From Phycisphaerales bacterium (GTDB lineage Bacteria; Planctomycetota; Phycisphaerae; Phycisphaerales; UBA1924), in contig CAJPFG010000003.1 in NCBI GenBank assembly GCA_905339235.1, positions 124,001-188,000 of the forward strand: a DNA stretch of 64,000 bases, given 5' to 3'. Shown piece by piece: positions 30,711 through 40,948 of this stretch. The notes under the pieces are model-generated. The model did not search any database. It had not been told where the DNA came from and saw only the letters and a program-made list of their open reading frames with translations. Each line of letters starts with the position of its first letter. The stretch's first letter is position 1. The translations under genes and the position numbers were made by a program.

Positions 30711-32846
30711 TTACTTCTTGCCCTTGGCCTTTTCCTTTTCCTTCTCGCCCACGAGTTGCTCCTGGACGGCGCGGGGGACCTGGCGGTACTCGAGGAACTC
30801 CATGGTGGCGCTGGCGCGGCCCTGGGACATGCCGCGGAGGCTGGTGGTGTAGCCGAAGAGTTCGGAGAGGGGGATTTCGCAGTTGACGATCTTGACGGGG
30901 TCGCGGTCTTCGGTGTCGTGGATCATGCCGCGCCGGCTGTTCACGTCGCCGGTGATGTTGCCGATGTACTCGTTGGGCACGGTGATAACGACCTTCATGA
31001 TGGGCTCGAGGAGCACGGGGCCGGCGCGATCCACGGCCTCCTGCAGGGCGATGCGGCCGGCCTGCTCGAAGGCGATCTGCGATGAATCGACGTCGTGGTA
31101 CGAGCCGTAGGTCAGCGTGACCTTGATGTTGATCATCGGGTAGCCGAACTTCACGCCGCTGACGGCCGTCTGGCGGACGCCGTATTCGATGCTGGGGATG
31201 AACTCCTTGGGGATGACCCCGCCCACCACGCCGTTCTCGAAGGCGATGCTGTCGGTAAAGTCGAGTTCCTCGGCCTCGGCCTGGGCCTTGGTGAAGGGCT
31301 CGAGGGTGATGACGCAGTCGCCGTACTGGCCGCGCCCGCCGGTCTGCTTCTTGAAGAGCCCGCGGACGTCCTCGACGCGGCGGGTGATGGCCTCGCGGTA
31401 GGAGACCTTGGGCTTGCCGACCTCGACGCCGATCTTCATGTCGCGCTGGAGTTTGGTGCGGATGATGTCGAGGTGGAGTTCGCCCATGCCGGAGATGATG
31501 GTCTGGGCGGTTTCGTCGTCGTAGGTGTAGCGGAAGGAGGGGTCCTCGCGGCGGATGGTGGCGAGGGCCTCGGTGAGGCGGCGCTTGTCGTCCTGGGTCT
31601 TGGGCTCGATGGACATCGAGATGACCGGCTCGGGGAAGAACATGCGCTCGAGCACGATGGGGGTGTCCTGGTCGCAGAGCGTGTCGCCGGTGTAGGAGTC
31701 CTTGATGCCGACGACGGCGACGATATTTCCGGCGCCGACTTCCTCGAGGGGGATGCGGTTCTGCGCGTGCATCTCGAAGATGCGCGAGCAGTTTTCCTTC
31801 TTGTTGTTCATCGGGTTGAGCAGGCGGGTGCCCTTGGTGAGGGTACCGGAGTACACGCGCATGTACGTGAGGTCGCCGTGTGTGTCGGAGACGACCTTGA
31901 AGACCAGCGCGGAGAAGGGCGCGCCCGAGTCGTGCGGGCGGGTGAGGTGCTTTTCCTTGTCGCGGGGGTCGGTGCCCTCGACCGGGGGCTTCTCGTTGGG
32001 GTTGGGGAGGAAGTCGATGACGGCGTCGAGGAGGGCCTGGACGCCCATGTTGCGCAGGGCGGCGCCGCACATGACGGGGTAGGCCTTGCGCGAGACGGTG
32101 GCGGAGCGGAGGGCGACGATGAGTTCCTCGAGCGTGGGCTCCTTGCCCTCGAGGTACATGCCCATCAGGTGGTCGTCCTGCTCGCTGATCTTCTCGATCA
32201 TGTCGTGGCGCCACTTCTTGGCGAGGTCGGCGTAGTCGGCGGGGATTTCCTTCTCGACCATGGTCTCGCCCTTGTCGCCCTCGAAGAAGAGGGCCTTCAT
32301 GCGGAGCAGGTCGATGATGCCGGTGAACTCGTGGCCCAGGCCGATGGGGTACTGGATGGGGATGCCGTTGGCGCCCAGGCGGCTCTTGATAGTGCCGTAG
32401 GAGAACTCGAAGGAGGCGCCGATCTTGTCCATCTTGTTGATGAAGCAGATGCGGGGGACCTTGTAGCGGTCGGCCTGACGCCAGACGGTCTCGGACTGCG
32501 CCTCGACGCCTTCCTTGCCGTCGAAGACGGCCACAGCGCCGTCGAGGACGCGGAGGGAACGCTCGACCTCGATGGTGAAGTCCACGTGGCCGGGGGTGTC
32601 GATCAGGTTGATCTTGTAGTCGCGCCCGTGACGCTGCCAGGGGCAGGTCGTCGCGGCGGACTGGATGGTGATGCCGCGCTCCTGCTCGTCCTGCAGGAAG
32701 TCCATGGTGGCGGTGCCTTCGTGCACCTCGCCGATCTTGTAGTTCTTGCCGGTGTAGTAGAGGATGCGCTCGGAAACGGTGGTTTTGCCGGCGTCGATGT
32801 GGGCGCAGATGCCGATGTTTCGGATGTGACTGAGGTCGGTAGCCAT
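30711..32846 (-). CDS. fusA: Translation elongation factor G
   Basis: EF-G GTPase of 711 residues driving translocation. G1 AHIDAGKTT (near residue 14), the switch region [11 protein letters not shown]3 DTPGHVDF and G4 NKMD are present, followed by the five-domain architecture including [12 protein letters not shown] in domain IV. The start [12 protein letters not shown] is chosen at 32846, with AGAAAGG upstream. A basic tail [11 protein letters not shown] ends the protein. Monocistronic, ending at terminator module 2. Confidence 0.97.
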   Translation of the reverse strand: MATDLSHIRNIGICAHIDAGKTTVSERILYYTGKNYKIGEVHEGTATMDFLQDEQERGITIQSAATTCPWQRHGRDYKINLIDTPGHVDFTIEVERSLRVLDGAVAVFDGKEGVEAQSETVWRQADRYKVPRICFINKMDKIGASFEFSYGTIKSRLGANGIPIQYPIGLGHEFTGIIDLLRMKALFFEGDKGETMVEKEIPADYADLAKKWRHDMIEKISEQDDHLMGMYLEGKEPTLEELIVALRSATVSRKAYPVMCGAALRNMGVQALLDAVIDFLPNPNEKPPVEGTDPRDKEKHLTRPHDSGAPFSALVFKVVSDTHGDLTYMRVYSGTLTKGTRLLNPMNNKKENCSRIFEMHAQNRIPLEEVGAGNIVAVVGIKDSYTGDTLCDQDTPIVLERMFFPEPVISMSIEPKTQDDKRRLTEALATIRREDPSFRYTYDDETAQTIISGMGELHLDIIRTKLQRDMKIGVEVGKPKVSYREAITRRVEDVRGLFKKQTGGRGQYGDCVITLEPFTKAQAEAEELDFTDSIAFENGVVGGVIPKEFIPSIEYGVRQTAVSGVKFGYPMINIKVTLTYGSYHDVDSSQIAFEQAGRIALQEAVDRAGPVLLEPIMKVVITVPNEYIGNITGDVNSRRGMIHDTEDRDPVKIVNCEIPLSELFGYTTSLRGMSQGRASATMEFLEYRQVPRAVQEQLVGEKEKEKAKGKK

Positions 32847-33133
32847 GACTGACGGGCCTTTCTGATCGTCTCCCCAACGGACGCGTGGGGTTGAATGCTT
32901 GGGACTCACCCCCTCCGGGCCTGTACGACGGTCCTTCGGGAGCGGGTTGGTTCGAGATGTTCGGAGGAGCCCGGGCGGGAGAACCGCCGGGGCGGCCGTG
33001 GGCCGCGGTTGTCAGTGGGGTGCGTTGTCTTCATCCTCGTCCATTGACGCTACTCCGAAAACGCGCCGGGAGGAACGCCGCGGGCCGAAAGACGCAGGCC
33101 CGGAGCCGCTTCCGGCCTCCAAAGGGGAGCGGA

Positions 33134-33161
33134 ATACTAACGGGGAAACCGTGGAATTCAA
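33134..33161 (-). promoter_or_regulatory. Candidate fusA promoter
   Basis: On the minus strand TTGAAT (33161-33156) and TAGTAT (33139-33134) are 16 bases apart in an otherwise gene-free region of about 350 bases (32847-33193). This would give a leader near 280 bases. Nothing else coding is seen there. Confidence 0.35.
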
Positions 33162-33193
33162 GACCCGAGTTGACGGGCGAGCGGGAGGCGTGG

Positions 33194-35689
33194 TCAACGC
33201 GTGCCGGGAGCCAGCAGGGCTCGCATTTCGGATCGGGCGGCGTCGGAAAGGCCCTGCAAAGGGTCAAGAACAGTCTTTGCGTCGTTTTCGAGGGCCCGCT
33301 GGGCCCATCCGGAGGCCTGCTCACGGTCGCCGAGACGGGCGTAGGCACGGGCGAGGGAGACGGGGTACACCACCGCGTGGGGAGCGAGTTCGGACGCCCG
33401 CTGCCATCCCGGCAGGGCGACGGTGAGCAGTTGGATGTCGCCGACGAGTTGGGCGCGGCCATCGCCGATGGTGCCGGTCCAGGCCCATGCGCTGGCCGAA
33501 GGGTATCGATCCGCAAACTCGGAGGCGACTCGGAACGCATCCGCGGACATCGAGTTGGACGCCGCGGCATCGGCGAGCACCTTCATGTGCTCCGCCTGCG
33601 CCATCATCATGCGGGTCAGGGCCTGGAGCGTCGGCGCGTGGCTGGGCGCGGCTTCGCACGCGGCGTGGAGTCTTCGGATCGCCTCGGCGGAGCGGGAGAC
33701 TCGCAGGGCGAGCACCGCGCGGCCGAACTCGCCGCGATCCAGCCCCGGGGGCGGCGTGGTGCGGTCGCGACGGAGTTCTTCGAGCAGGTCCTTGCGGAGT
33801 TGCTCGGCGGAATCGCCGCGCGTGGGGCCGCGCGAGAGGATTCGCAGGCGGACCTCGAACTCGCCGAGGGGCGAGACGGCGTCATGGGCGCGGAGGAGGT
33901 TGGATTCCCAGCGGATGACGCGCGGGGCATCGCCGACGACAAACAAGGCCGCGAGGGAGCAGACCGGGAGCAGGGCGATCGCGGCGGCGACGCTTCGGCG
34001 GGGGGCGGGGCGCCGGCACACGAACCCCGCGGCGGCGACGCCGGTGGCGAGCATGACCCAGGGGATGGCGCCGGGCGAGGTGCCGGTGAGTTCGAACTGG
34101 CAGTGCGCCGAGAGCACGATGGCGGTGGCGGCGAGTGCGGCGTTCACGGCGCGGGCGGCGCGGTCGGTCCATGGCCGCAGGATTACGAGCACGCCGGAAG
34201 CCAGCGCGGCGGCCAGGACCAACCCGCCCAGTCGCACCACCGCGAGGTCGGGCGTCGCGATTTCGATTTCGAGGCGTGTCGCCACGACGACCGCGACAGC
34301 GAGAACGAGGCCGGTCCAGAGGGTTTCGCGCCGCAGCGGCGAGGTCGGTGGCGACGGCTCGGCCGCGGGGAGGAGGAGCGCGCGGCCCGCGCGGGCGAGC
34401 CACGCGAGCCACACGATGCCCCAGGCGGCGCCGGCGATGCCGAGCGTGGTGGACCAGTCGAAGAGCAGGGAGTGGGGGCTGCTGACATCTTCGGGCGAGA
34501 TCGCGGGCTTGGCGAGCATGTAGGCGTCTTTGAATCCGGCGGGCCCCACGCCGATCCACGGGTGCGCAGTGAAGATGCGCCAGGAGGCGAGGTCGTAGAA
34601 CCAGCGGAAGAGCACGCTCAACTCTCGTGAACTCGTGCCGATGGCTCCGCGAATCGCGACGACGCCGAGGATTCCCAGCGGAATACCGACGCCGATGAGA
34701 ACTCCCAGCCACTTCTGCGCGGGGGCGCGCCGCAGCACCCAGCCGATGGCGCTAGGGATCGTCTGGGCGCGGATCGTGAGCACGACCAGCGCGATAAGCG
34801 CCAGGCCGAGGAGGGCGCCGGCGAATCCGCCCTTGGCGCCCGCGAGCCAGATCCCCCCGCATGCGCTGATCGCGCCGACCACGCACAGGGCCGCGGCGAC
34901 CAGGGGCATGGCGTTCCCGTCGGCGGGGGCGCGGGGTGATTTCGCCGCGGGATCGAGGTTCACGGTCCATACGCCGCGCCGGTTGAGCATCCACGACACG
35001 AGCAGGCCGACCATGGCCGCGAGGGAGGCCGCCATCACGCTGGCGTAGACGTTGGCCATACCGAACCAGCCGCTGGCCTCGGCTTGGTCGAGGCGGCGCT
35101 CGTAGGCGCGGGCCATGGGGGAGTCTTCGCTCCATCCGTGACTCTGGAGGAACGCGGCCTTGTCTTCGCGGAAGGCTCGCAGGGTCTCGGGGTGTTCAAT
35201 GAACACCTGGGCCGCGCCCTTCAAAACCCACAAGCCGACCAGTCCGAGCAATCCCGCGGCGAGCATGCGACGGCATCGGGCTTCCTGCCCGGCGAGGGTC
35301 GCGGCCCAACCTGCGAAGATGGCGCTGGTCCAGGATGCGGCGGTCAGCAGGTTGTCGAGCGCGTTGGGCTGGGCCGGCCGCGAGTGGAGGGCGAGCACCA
35401 CAACTCCGGGCACCAGCAAAAGCCCCCAGCATGCGCTTGTGGCGCGACCTGAAATCGCTGCGCCGAGCGCCGCGATGGTCGCGCCGAGAGCCAAGGCCGC
35501 GTCGGCGATCAGCCCGCCGAAGGGGGTGAGCCCGATGACGGGTGCGGGGATGCTGAGGGGGTCGCCGGACCAGGCTGGGAAGGGGTCGTAGGTGGTGAGC
35601 GACTTGACGGCCGCGGCGGCGAGCATGAGCAGCACGCCCGCGAGCGCGATGGGGCTGTCGGGGGTCGGGCTATGGGCTTTTTCGGTCAC
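33194..35689 (-). CDS. O-antigen ligase-like membrane protein with TPR C-terminus
   Basis: 831 residues. A first part has about twelve membrane spans, including a long periplasmic loop with RAFREDKAAFLQSHGW and the Wzy/WaaL-like HPWIGVGPAGFKDAYM followed by SPHSLLFDW. The C-terminal 230 residues are soluble, with EAIRRLHAACEAAPSHAPTL-type TPR helices. Such fusions act in surface polysaccharide polymerisation or ligation. The GTG start at 35689 overlaps the stop of the upstream transferase (GTGA), a clear operon. Confidence 0.85.
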   Translation of the reverse strand: MTEKAHSPTPDSPIALAGVLLMLAAAAVKSLTTYDPFPAWSGDPLSIPAPVIGLTPFGGLIADAALALGATIAALGAAISGRATSACWGLLLVPGVVVLALHSRPAQPNALDNLLTAASWTSAIFAGWAATLAGQEARCRRMLAAGLLGLVGLWVLKGAAQVFIEHPETLRAFREDKAAFLQSHGWSEDSPMARAYERRLDQAEASGWFGMANVYASVMAASLAAMVGLLVSWMLNRRGVWTVNLDPAAKSPRAPADGNAMPLVAAALCVVGAISACGGIWLAGAKGGFAGALLGLALIALVVLTIRAQTIPSAIGWVLRRAPAQKWLGVLIGVGIPLGILGVVAIRGAIGTSSRELSVLFRWFYDLASWRIFTAHPWIGVGPAGFKDAYMLAKPAISPEDVSSPHSLLFDWSTTLGIAGAAWGIVWLAWLARAGRALLLPAAEPSPPTSPLRRETLWTGLVLAVAVVVATRLEIEIATPDLAVVRLGGLVLAAALASGVLVILRPWTDRAARAVNAALAATAIVLSAHCQFELTGTSPGAIPWVMLATGVAAAGFVCRRPAPRRSVAAAIALLPVCSLAALFVVGDAPRVIRWESNLLRAHDAVSPLGEFEVRLRILSRGPTRGDSAEQLRKDLLEELRRDRTTPPPGLDRGEFGRAVLALRVSRSAEAIRRLHAACEAAPSHAPTLQALTRMMMAQAEHMKVLADAAASNSMSADAFRVASEFADRYPSASAWAWTGTIGDGRAQLVGDIQLLTVALPGWQRASELAPHAVVYPVSLARAYARLGDREQASGWAQRALENDAKTVLDPLQGLSDAARSEMRALLAPGTR

Positions 35690-36864
35690 GCCGCGCGTCC
35701 CTTCGTGCTGGCGTACTCGAAGGCGGCGATGACGCCGAGGATTACGAGGATCTGGACGCCGATGAGTATGGCCTGCCAGGCCGTCGCGCTGGAAAGGAGC
35801 ACGCCGGTGACGCCGGTGATTCCCGTGAGGCCCCAGATGACGAGCACGCTGGAGCGCCGCGAGAGGCCGCGTTGCACGAGGCGGTGCGAGAGGTGCTGGA
35901 GATCGCCGACGAAGGGGCTGCGTCGCTGCGAGAGGCGGATGATGACCACGCTGGCGAAGTCGTAGAGAGGCACGGCCAGCACGACCAGCGGCATGAGCAC
36001 GGCGTACCACGCGGCGGTGTCGGCGGAGCGCCCGGCGTAGAAGGTCGTGCGGGTCGTCAGGAACGCGAGGAGGAAACCGAGGACCAGCGAGCCGCTGTCG
36101 CCCATAAAGATGCGCGCGCCGCCCGCGCGGGGCCAGTTGAAAACCAGAAAGCCCAGGCACGCCCCCACCATCAGCGCGAGGCTCGCGGCCACGAACCACT
36201 GCGGCTGGGGGCGGACGATCGCGGCGGCCATGAAGAGGCTGCCGGCGATCGCCACCACGCCCGCCGCGAGGCCGTCCATGTTGTCGATGAAGTTCAGCGC
36301 GTTGGTGACCACCAGGAACCACATCGCGGTCAGGAGGATCGAGAGCCAGGCGCCGCCCACGCGGGAATCCAGCAGCGTGAGGAGGCGTGTTTCCGACATC
36401 GAGGGAATCAGCGTTGTAACCAGGGGGACCGCGAGCGCGGGGAGGGTCATGATCGCGAGTTTGACGAATGGCCCGAGGGGGCGGCGGTCGTCGATGAGGC
36501 CCAGGACGTGAAGGAGCGCCAGGCAGCCGATCAGAAGCAGCGCCAGGGGCGTTTGTTGTTGAATGCCCGCGATGTGTTCGTGCAGGTCGGCGGGGATTAA
36601 CGAGAAGTCGGTGCGCCATTCGGCGGCCGCGGCGGGGTCGATCCTCTGAAAGAGCCCCAGGCCCGCGAGCAGCGGCAGCACGATCGCGAGGATGATGGCG
36701 ATGCCGCCGGTGTTGGGCACGGGGCGCGGCGGGGCTTTGACCTGGCCTCCGATTCCCGGCGTATCCAGCGCACCGGCGGCGCGGCTTATCCGGATGATCA
36801 CCGCGGTCGTCGGCAACGCGACGAGGAACGCGATGACTATCAGCGCGAGGCACAGCCAGATCAT
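35686..36864 (-). CDS. WecA/MraY-like undecaprenyl-phosphate sugar-1-phosphate transferase
   Basis: 392-residue polytopic enzyme starting polysaccharide synthesis on undecaprenyl phosphate. Motifs: KAPPRPVPNTGGIAI near residue 45, NALNFIDNMDGLAAG near 163 with the catalytic Asp residues, and RIFMGDSGSLVLGFLLA near 240. It resembles WecA/TagO rather than MraY in gene context. It is coupled to the O-antigen-ligase-like gene, so the pair makes and assembles a surface glycan. Confidence 0.9.
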   Translation of the reverse strand: MIWLCLALIVIAFLVALPTTAVIIRISRAAGALDTPGIGGQVKAPPRPVPNTGGIAIILAIVLPLLAGLGLFQRIDPAAAAEWRTDFSLIPADLHEHIAGIQQQTPLALLLIGCLALLHVLGLIDDRRPLGPFVKLAIMTLPALAVPLVTTLIPSMSETRLLTLLDSRVGGAWLSILLTAMWFLVVTNALNFIDNMDGLAAGVVAIAGSLFMAAAIVRPQPQWFVAASLALMVGACLGFLVFNWPRAGGARIFMGDSGSLVLGFLLAFLTTRTTFYAGRSADTAAWYAVLMPLVVLAVPLYDFASVVIIRLSQRRSPFVGDLQHLSHRLVQRGLSRRSSVLVIWGLTGITGVTGVLLSSATAWQAILIGVQILVILGVIAAFEYASTKGRAA

Positions 36865-36908
36865 CGTCGGAGTCTATCGGTTTGGCGGTGCGAGCGCCGG
36901 GAACCGGG

Positions 36909-37649
36909 TTACCGCCGCCCGCGTGCCGCTTGCAGTTTTCCGGCCGCGGGCCAGGCGGCCCACGCGAGGATCTGGGCGCCGATCACCAGCAGGGCGAGCC
37001 AGAGGATTCGCATGGGCCACGGGCCGAGGCGCTCGATGAACGGGGGTGTTTCGGCGTTGGGCGGCCCCACGAAGCCGTAATCAAGGCCGAAGGGGATGTT
37101 GATCGCGGTGACCGCGCCCAGGTACGCCAACTCCGCCCCCACGGCGATTGCGAGGTCCTTGATGGTCGGGCGATAGCGAAGGGCGATCAGTTCGTACAGC
37201 GCCGACCCCACGATGATGGAATGACCGATCCAGAATGCCCAGAACCGCCAGTGAACCGGACCCTGCTCGAGCGTGGGCTGGATAAAGCCCTGCGTAGACA
37301 GCACCAGCCCCCAGAAATACAGGAGAGCCCGGGCCCAGCGGATTTCGAATCCGATCGCCAGCGGCGCGGTCAGCATCACGATGTCGCACATCTGGAGCGG
37401 AAGGCTGCGCCCGATCTCAAACTGGCTCGGCCAGAGCCAGAACCCGTTGTACGCGACCAGGAACGCCCACATCACGATCACCAATCCGCGGCGGACGCGG
37501 CGCTCGGCGGTTGTGCCCTGCGCGCGACGCCCCCAGAGCGAGATTCCGAGAATCAACCCGCCGAACGCGCAGGCCGTGATCGCGTGCGCGAGGGAATAGG
37601 GCTCGAACTTGTCGAGCCATCGGGGAGATTCCTGGGCGAAGAAGTGCAT
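36909..37649 (-). CDS. TIGR02206 family (YwaF-like) membrane protein
   Basis: 246 residues with six to seven membrane spans. Seen are PYSLAHAITACAFGG at the start, LPLQMCDIVMLTAPLAI, PTLEQGPVHWRFWAFWIGH and FVGPPNAETP, the pattern of the YwaF/TIGR02206 proteins (LPLHxCxI, H-FWxxH, PP). Function unknown. It lies 25 bases after rlmN and 44 before the transferase. Confidence 0.85.
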   Translation of the reverse strand: MHFFAQESPRWLDKFEPYSLAHAITACAFGGLILGISLWGRRAQGTTAERRVRRGLVIVMWAFLVAYNGFWLWPSQFEIGRSLPLQMCDIVMLTAPLAIGFEIRWARALLYFWGLVLSTQGFIQPTLEQGPVHWRFWAFWIGHSIIVGSALYELIALRYRPTIKDLAIAVGAELAYLGAVTAINIPFGLDYGFVGPPNAETPPFIERLGPWPMRILWLALLVIGAQILAWAAWPAAGKLQAARGRR

Positions 37650-37674
37650 GGTGAATCAAGACCTCGCGGCCAAG

Positions 37675-38931
37675 TCACACGTCGGCCTTGGCCCGGTTTT
37701 CGTGACGCAACTGCCCGCAGGCCGCGGCGATGTCGCGCCCGCGGCTGGCGCGGATGTGGGCGTTGATGCCTCGGGCCCGCAGGAGCCGCTGGAACTCGCG
37801 GACATCGTCGGTGAGGGGGCGTTGGAAGGGAAGGCCCGCGACCTCGTTGTAGCGGATCAGGTTGATGTTGCCGCGGAGCGTCTTGGCGATGGTCGCAAGT
37901 TCGGCGGCGTGCTCGGGGCGGTCGTTGACGCCGCGGAGCAGGGTGTATTCCAGCGTGATCTCTCGCCCCGTGCGGTCGAACCAGCGCTGGCAGGAGGCCA
38001 GCAGGTCCTTCACGGTGGTGTACTCGGCCCACGGGATGAGCGAACGGCGGATCTCGTCGTTGGGGGCGTGGAGCGACAGGGCGAGCGTGACGGGCAGGTC
38101 GAGCAGGGCGGCGAGTTTTTCGATCGCCTTGGGGAGCCCCACGGTCGAGATGGTGATCTTGCGGGCGGAGATGCCCAGGCCCCAGAGCGCGTTGATGGTG
38201 CGGATGGCGGGCACCACGGCGTTGAGATTCGAGAGCGGCTCGCCCATGCCCATGAACACCACGTTGGTGATGCGGCGCACGCCTTCGAGCCGGCCCAGAC
38301 GCCAGACCTGCTCGACGATGCGGCCGGCGGAGAGGTTGGCGTCGAGGCCCGTGAGGCCCGAGGCACAGAACTTGCACCCCACCGGGCAGCCGACCTGCGA
38401 AGAGATGCAGGCCGTGAAGCGCGGCGAGGGCTTGCGCCCGGCGCGATCGTCGTCCTGCGCGGAATCGACGACCTCTTCGCCGTCGTCTTTCGGGAGCGAG
38501 GGGATCATCACGCACTCGGTCTGCCGGGATGGGTCGCCGATGGGCTGGCCCATGATCTCGAGCAGGCGCTTGCCGCCGCGGCCTGTTTCCTGAGCCACAC
38601 CGCCCGCGCCGGCCGACGCAACGGGTTGACCGCCGGCGAAATCCTTCCACTCGACGAGGAGTTTTTGCGTCCCGTCGGTGGCGGAAAGGTGGCGAAGGAC
38701 ATCGCCGGAAAGGAACGTCATCTCGCGAGCGAGCGTGTCCCGGTCGAGTTTCGAGAGGTTGCTCATCCGCTCGGGCTCGGCGACGCCTTTTTCATAGACC
38801 CACTCGAGGATCTGCTTGGCACGGAAGGAGGGCATGCGCCGCTCCTCGCACCAGGCGGCGAGCGTTTCGGGCGTGAACTCGAAGATGTGGTTGGGGGGGT
38901 GCTTCAACGGGCTAACGGTACGCTCGGACAA
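37675..38931 (-). CDS. rlmN: 23S rRNA (adenine-2503-C2)-methyltransferase RlmN
   Basis: Radical SAM methylase modifying A2503 of 23S rRNA and tRNA A37. The cluster motif CPVGCKFC (Cys 182, 186, 189 in this numbering) and MGMGEPLSNLNAV are intact. HALGISAR-like LGISARKITISTVG and a late C in RGRDIAAACGQL support the assignment. Two insertions of roughly 38 and 25 residues lie before the cluster (about residues 99-137 and 146-170). Start uncertain: I use TTG at 38931, one base after the upstream stop. Confidence 0.92.
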   Translation of the reverse strand: MSERTVSPLKHPPNHIFEFTPETLAAWCEERRMPSFRAKQILEWVYEKGVAEPERMSNLSKLDRDTLAREMTFLSGDVLRHLSATDGTQKLLVEWKDFAGGQPVASAGAGGVAQETGRGGKRLLEIMGQPIGDPSRQTECVMIPSLPKDDGEEVVDSAQDDDRAGRKPSPRFTACISSQVGCPVGCKFCASGLTGLDANLSAGRIVEQVWRLGRLEGVRRITNVVFMGMGEPLSNLNAVVPAIRTINALWGLGISARKITISTVGLPKAIEKLAALLDLPVTLALSLHAPNDEIRRSLIPWAEYTTVKDLLASCQRWFDRTGREITLEYTLLRGVNDRPEHAAELATIAKTLRGNINLIRYNEVAGLPFQRPLTDDVREFQRLLRARGINAHIRASRGRDIAAACGQLRHENRAKADV

Positions 38932-38932
38932 A

Positions 38933-39571
38933 TCACCGCTTGATTCGCTCCTTGCCGCACTCCGGGCAACGAACGCCCAACACCCCTTTGAGGCTGTATC
39001 CGCAGGCGTGGCAGGCACTGACGCGATCTCGAGCACGCTTCCTCGCCGCCGTCACGAGACGCTGAACAATCGACGTGATCCCAAGAGCGACCGCACCGAA
39101 CGCGACAGAGTTCACGGCCAGCCCAATGCAGAGCGGCCGAAAGAGATACACGCGTGGAATCCAATCGGGCAGCGAGCTTGGCAAGGTCATCCGGACACCG
39201 GCCGCAGCCAAGGCGGTTCGAGTCGGGTTGATGGGAATCGTGCCAGGCAAGGAATCGCGGAGCCCTCGTGATTCGAAGGCGCGAAGCGGCCAACCCGCTT
39301 GCACCCGATACACGCTTCTGCATACCACAGTAACGCGTGACTCGCTCCAGATGTCCACGTCAACCACTCCGGATTGGTACCGGCCACTCTCCGCGGCGTC
39401 AATTCTGCCGACGACATCAAGAACCCAATTCGGCGGGTTTGGAGCATCCGAGTACGCGACAGCAGCCCCAGAAACGCGATGATTCCAAGCCATGAGTTGG
39501 GCTGTCACAAACGTCAGTACCATCCCAATCAGCAAAAACCGAACGGCGCGGACTACGGCTTTGGCTTGCAT
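38933..39571 (-). CDS. Membrane protein with C-terminal zinc ribbon
   Basis: 212 residues: an N-terminal membrane span (FLLIGMVLTFVTAQLMAW), a periplasmic beta-rich region, a second span (LCIGLAVNSVAFGAVALGI) and a cytosolic end CHACGYSLKGVLGVRCPECG. This CxxCGYxLxG...CPECG ribbon after a last membrane helix is common in planctomycetes. Function unknown. ATG at 39571 lies four bases after the ispH stop; a GTG at 39586 would overlap ispH. Confidence 0.7.
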   Translation of the reverse strand: MQAKAVVRAVRFLLIGMVLTFVTAQLMAWNHRVSGAAVAYSDAPNPPNWVLDVVGRIDAAESGRYQSGVVDVDIWSESRVTVVCRSVYRVQAGWPLRAFESRGLRDSLPGTIPINPTRTALAAAGVRMTLPSSLPDWIPRVYLFRPLCIGLAVNSVAFGAVALGITSIVQRLVTAARKRARDRVSACHACGYSLKGVLGVRCPECGKERIKR

Positions 39572-39575
39572 CGAC

Positions 39576-40673
39576 TCACTCACCACCCGTCGTGGGTCTG
39601 GGATCGCGAGGGTTCATCGTCCGAGGATCTCTGAATGGATTCCCGCCCACCGTCAACGGCACCGCCCCGTACAACTCCGCCGTCACCACCGGCGCGGCCA
39701 CGCGGATGCGGCGAGCCTCGGGATCGATCCCGCGCTGCGTCATGATTTTCCGCAGCGCTCCCGGCTGGGCGAACTCGACATCCTCCTCGAACACGTCGCG
39801 CTGCTCGATCCCGCCTCCGAACTTCGCCAGCAGGGCCCGGCACAAGCCCGCCACCAGATCTTCGGGCGCCGAGGCGCCGGCGGTAACGAGGACGGTCTCA
39901 TCGCCGCGCGGGAACCACGACCAGTCGATCTCGCTGATGTCGTCGAGGAGTTTGCCGGGCGTGCCGACGTTGGCCGCGATCTCGGTGAGGCGCACCGAGT
40001 TGCTGGAGTTCTTGGAGCCCACGACGAGCACGAGGTCGCACTCGGGCGCGATCTGCCGCACCGCCATCTGCCGATTGGTCGTCGCGTAGCAGATGTCCTC
40101 GCTGGGCGGGGCCTTGATGTTCGGGAACGCTTTCTTCAGCGCCTCGATGATCACGCCCGCGTCGTCGGTCGAGAGCGTCGTTTGTGTCAGGTACACCAAC
40201 TTGCCCGGGTCGCGGATTCGCAGCCCCGCGATGCACTCGGGGCTCTCGACGACCTGCGTCGCGTCGGGCGCTTCGCCGCTGGTGCCGACGACCTCTTGAT
40301 GGTTGCGGTGCCCCACCAGCAGGATCTGGTACCCCTGCCGCGCATACCGGATCGCCTCGGCGTGCACCTTGGTCACCAGCGGGCAGGTGGCGTCGATCGC
40401 GGTCAGGCCCCGGGCCTTCGCGGCCTGCCGCACCGCCGGGGAGATGCCGTGCGCCGAAAAGACCACGATCGCCCCCTCGGGGACCTCCGCGATGTCATCC
40501 ACGAACCGCACGCCCCGCCCCACAAACCGCCCCACCACGTGCTTGTTGTGGACGATTTCGTGGTAAACGTAAATCGCTTCGTTCGGGAAAAGGTCGAGAA
40601 CCTGGTCCACCACGTCGATGGCCATTCGGACACCGGCGCAGAAGCCGCGGGGATTGGCGAGGAGGATCCGCAA
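39576..40673 (-). CDS. ispH: 4-hydroxy-3-methylbut-2-enyl diphosphate reductase IspH
   Basis: Last enzyme of the MEP isoprenoid pathway, [4Fe-4S] dependent. Cluster ligands C12 (NPRGFCAGV), C97 (DATCPLV) and C195 (EDICYATTNRQ) are intact, with VVGSKNSSNSVRL and TAGASAPEDLV. 365 residues is the typical long form. A polyprenyl-phosphate transferase further down the same strand suggests a link to isoprenoid carrier supply, although this may be chance. Confidence 0.95.
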   Translation of the reverse strand: MRILLANPRGFCAGVRMAIDVVDQVLDLFPNEAIYVYHEIVHNKHVVGRFVGRGVRFVDDIAEVPEGAIVVFSAHGISPAVRQAAKARGLTAIDATCPLVTKVHAEAIRYARQGYQILLVGHRNHQEVVGTSGEAPDATQVVESPECIAGLRIRDPGKLVYLTQTTLSTDDAGVIIEALKKAFPNIKAPPSEDICYATTNRQMAVRQIAPECDLVLVVGSKNSSNSVRLTEIAANVGTPGKLLDDISEIDWSWFPRGDETVLVTAGASAPEDLVAGLCRALLAKFGGGIEQRDVFEEDVEFAQPGALRKIMTQRGIDPEARRIRVAAPVVTAELYGAVPLTVGGNPFRDPRTMNPRDPRPTTGGE

Positions 40674-40948
40674 CCCCGGATTCTAGGGAAAGGGGCTTGA
40701 TTGAGCCGCTGGCGGGCTGTTGCCCCGGCCGCTCGCCCCGCGGCCGCCCCCGTCAGCCGCGCCCGCAACTCCAAGTTCCTGAAATGCTGTCGGTTAGACT
40801 CGCGTCAATCCCGCTGTCGGGGGTTGAGAAAAAGCCCGCGCCCGGGTACAAAACACCCCCGAATGGTTCCCGATACCCCCCGGGACTCTCCCGGCGGGGG
40901 TCGTCTATCGTCAGGTCCACGGCAGGAGCCGCGGCGGAGTTCAGCGGC

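Noticed and set aside
31095..32852. 585-residue frame opposite fusA
   Set aside because: Val/Gly/Asp-rich shadow of fusA in high-GC DNA; no motif or ribosome site.
35690..36853. Long minus-strand extension of the O-antigen-ligase frame
   Set aside because: It lies antisense-frame over the WecA/MraY-like gene and encodes Arg/Pro-rich sequence; the GTGA overlap at 35686-35689 gives a proper start.
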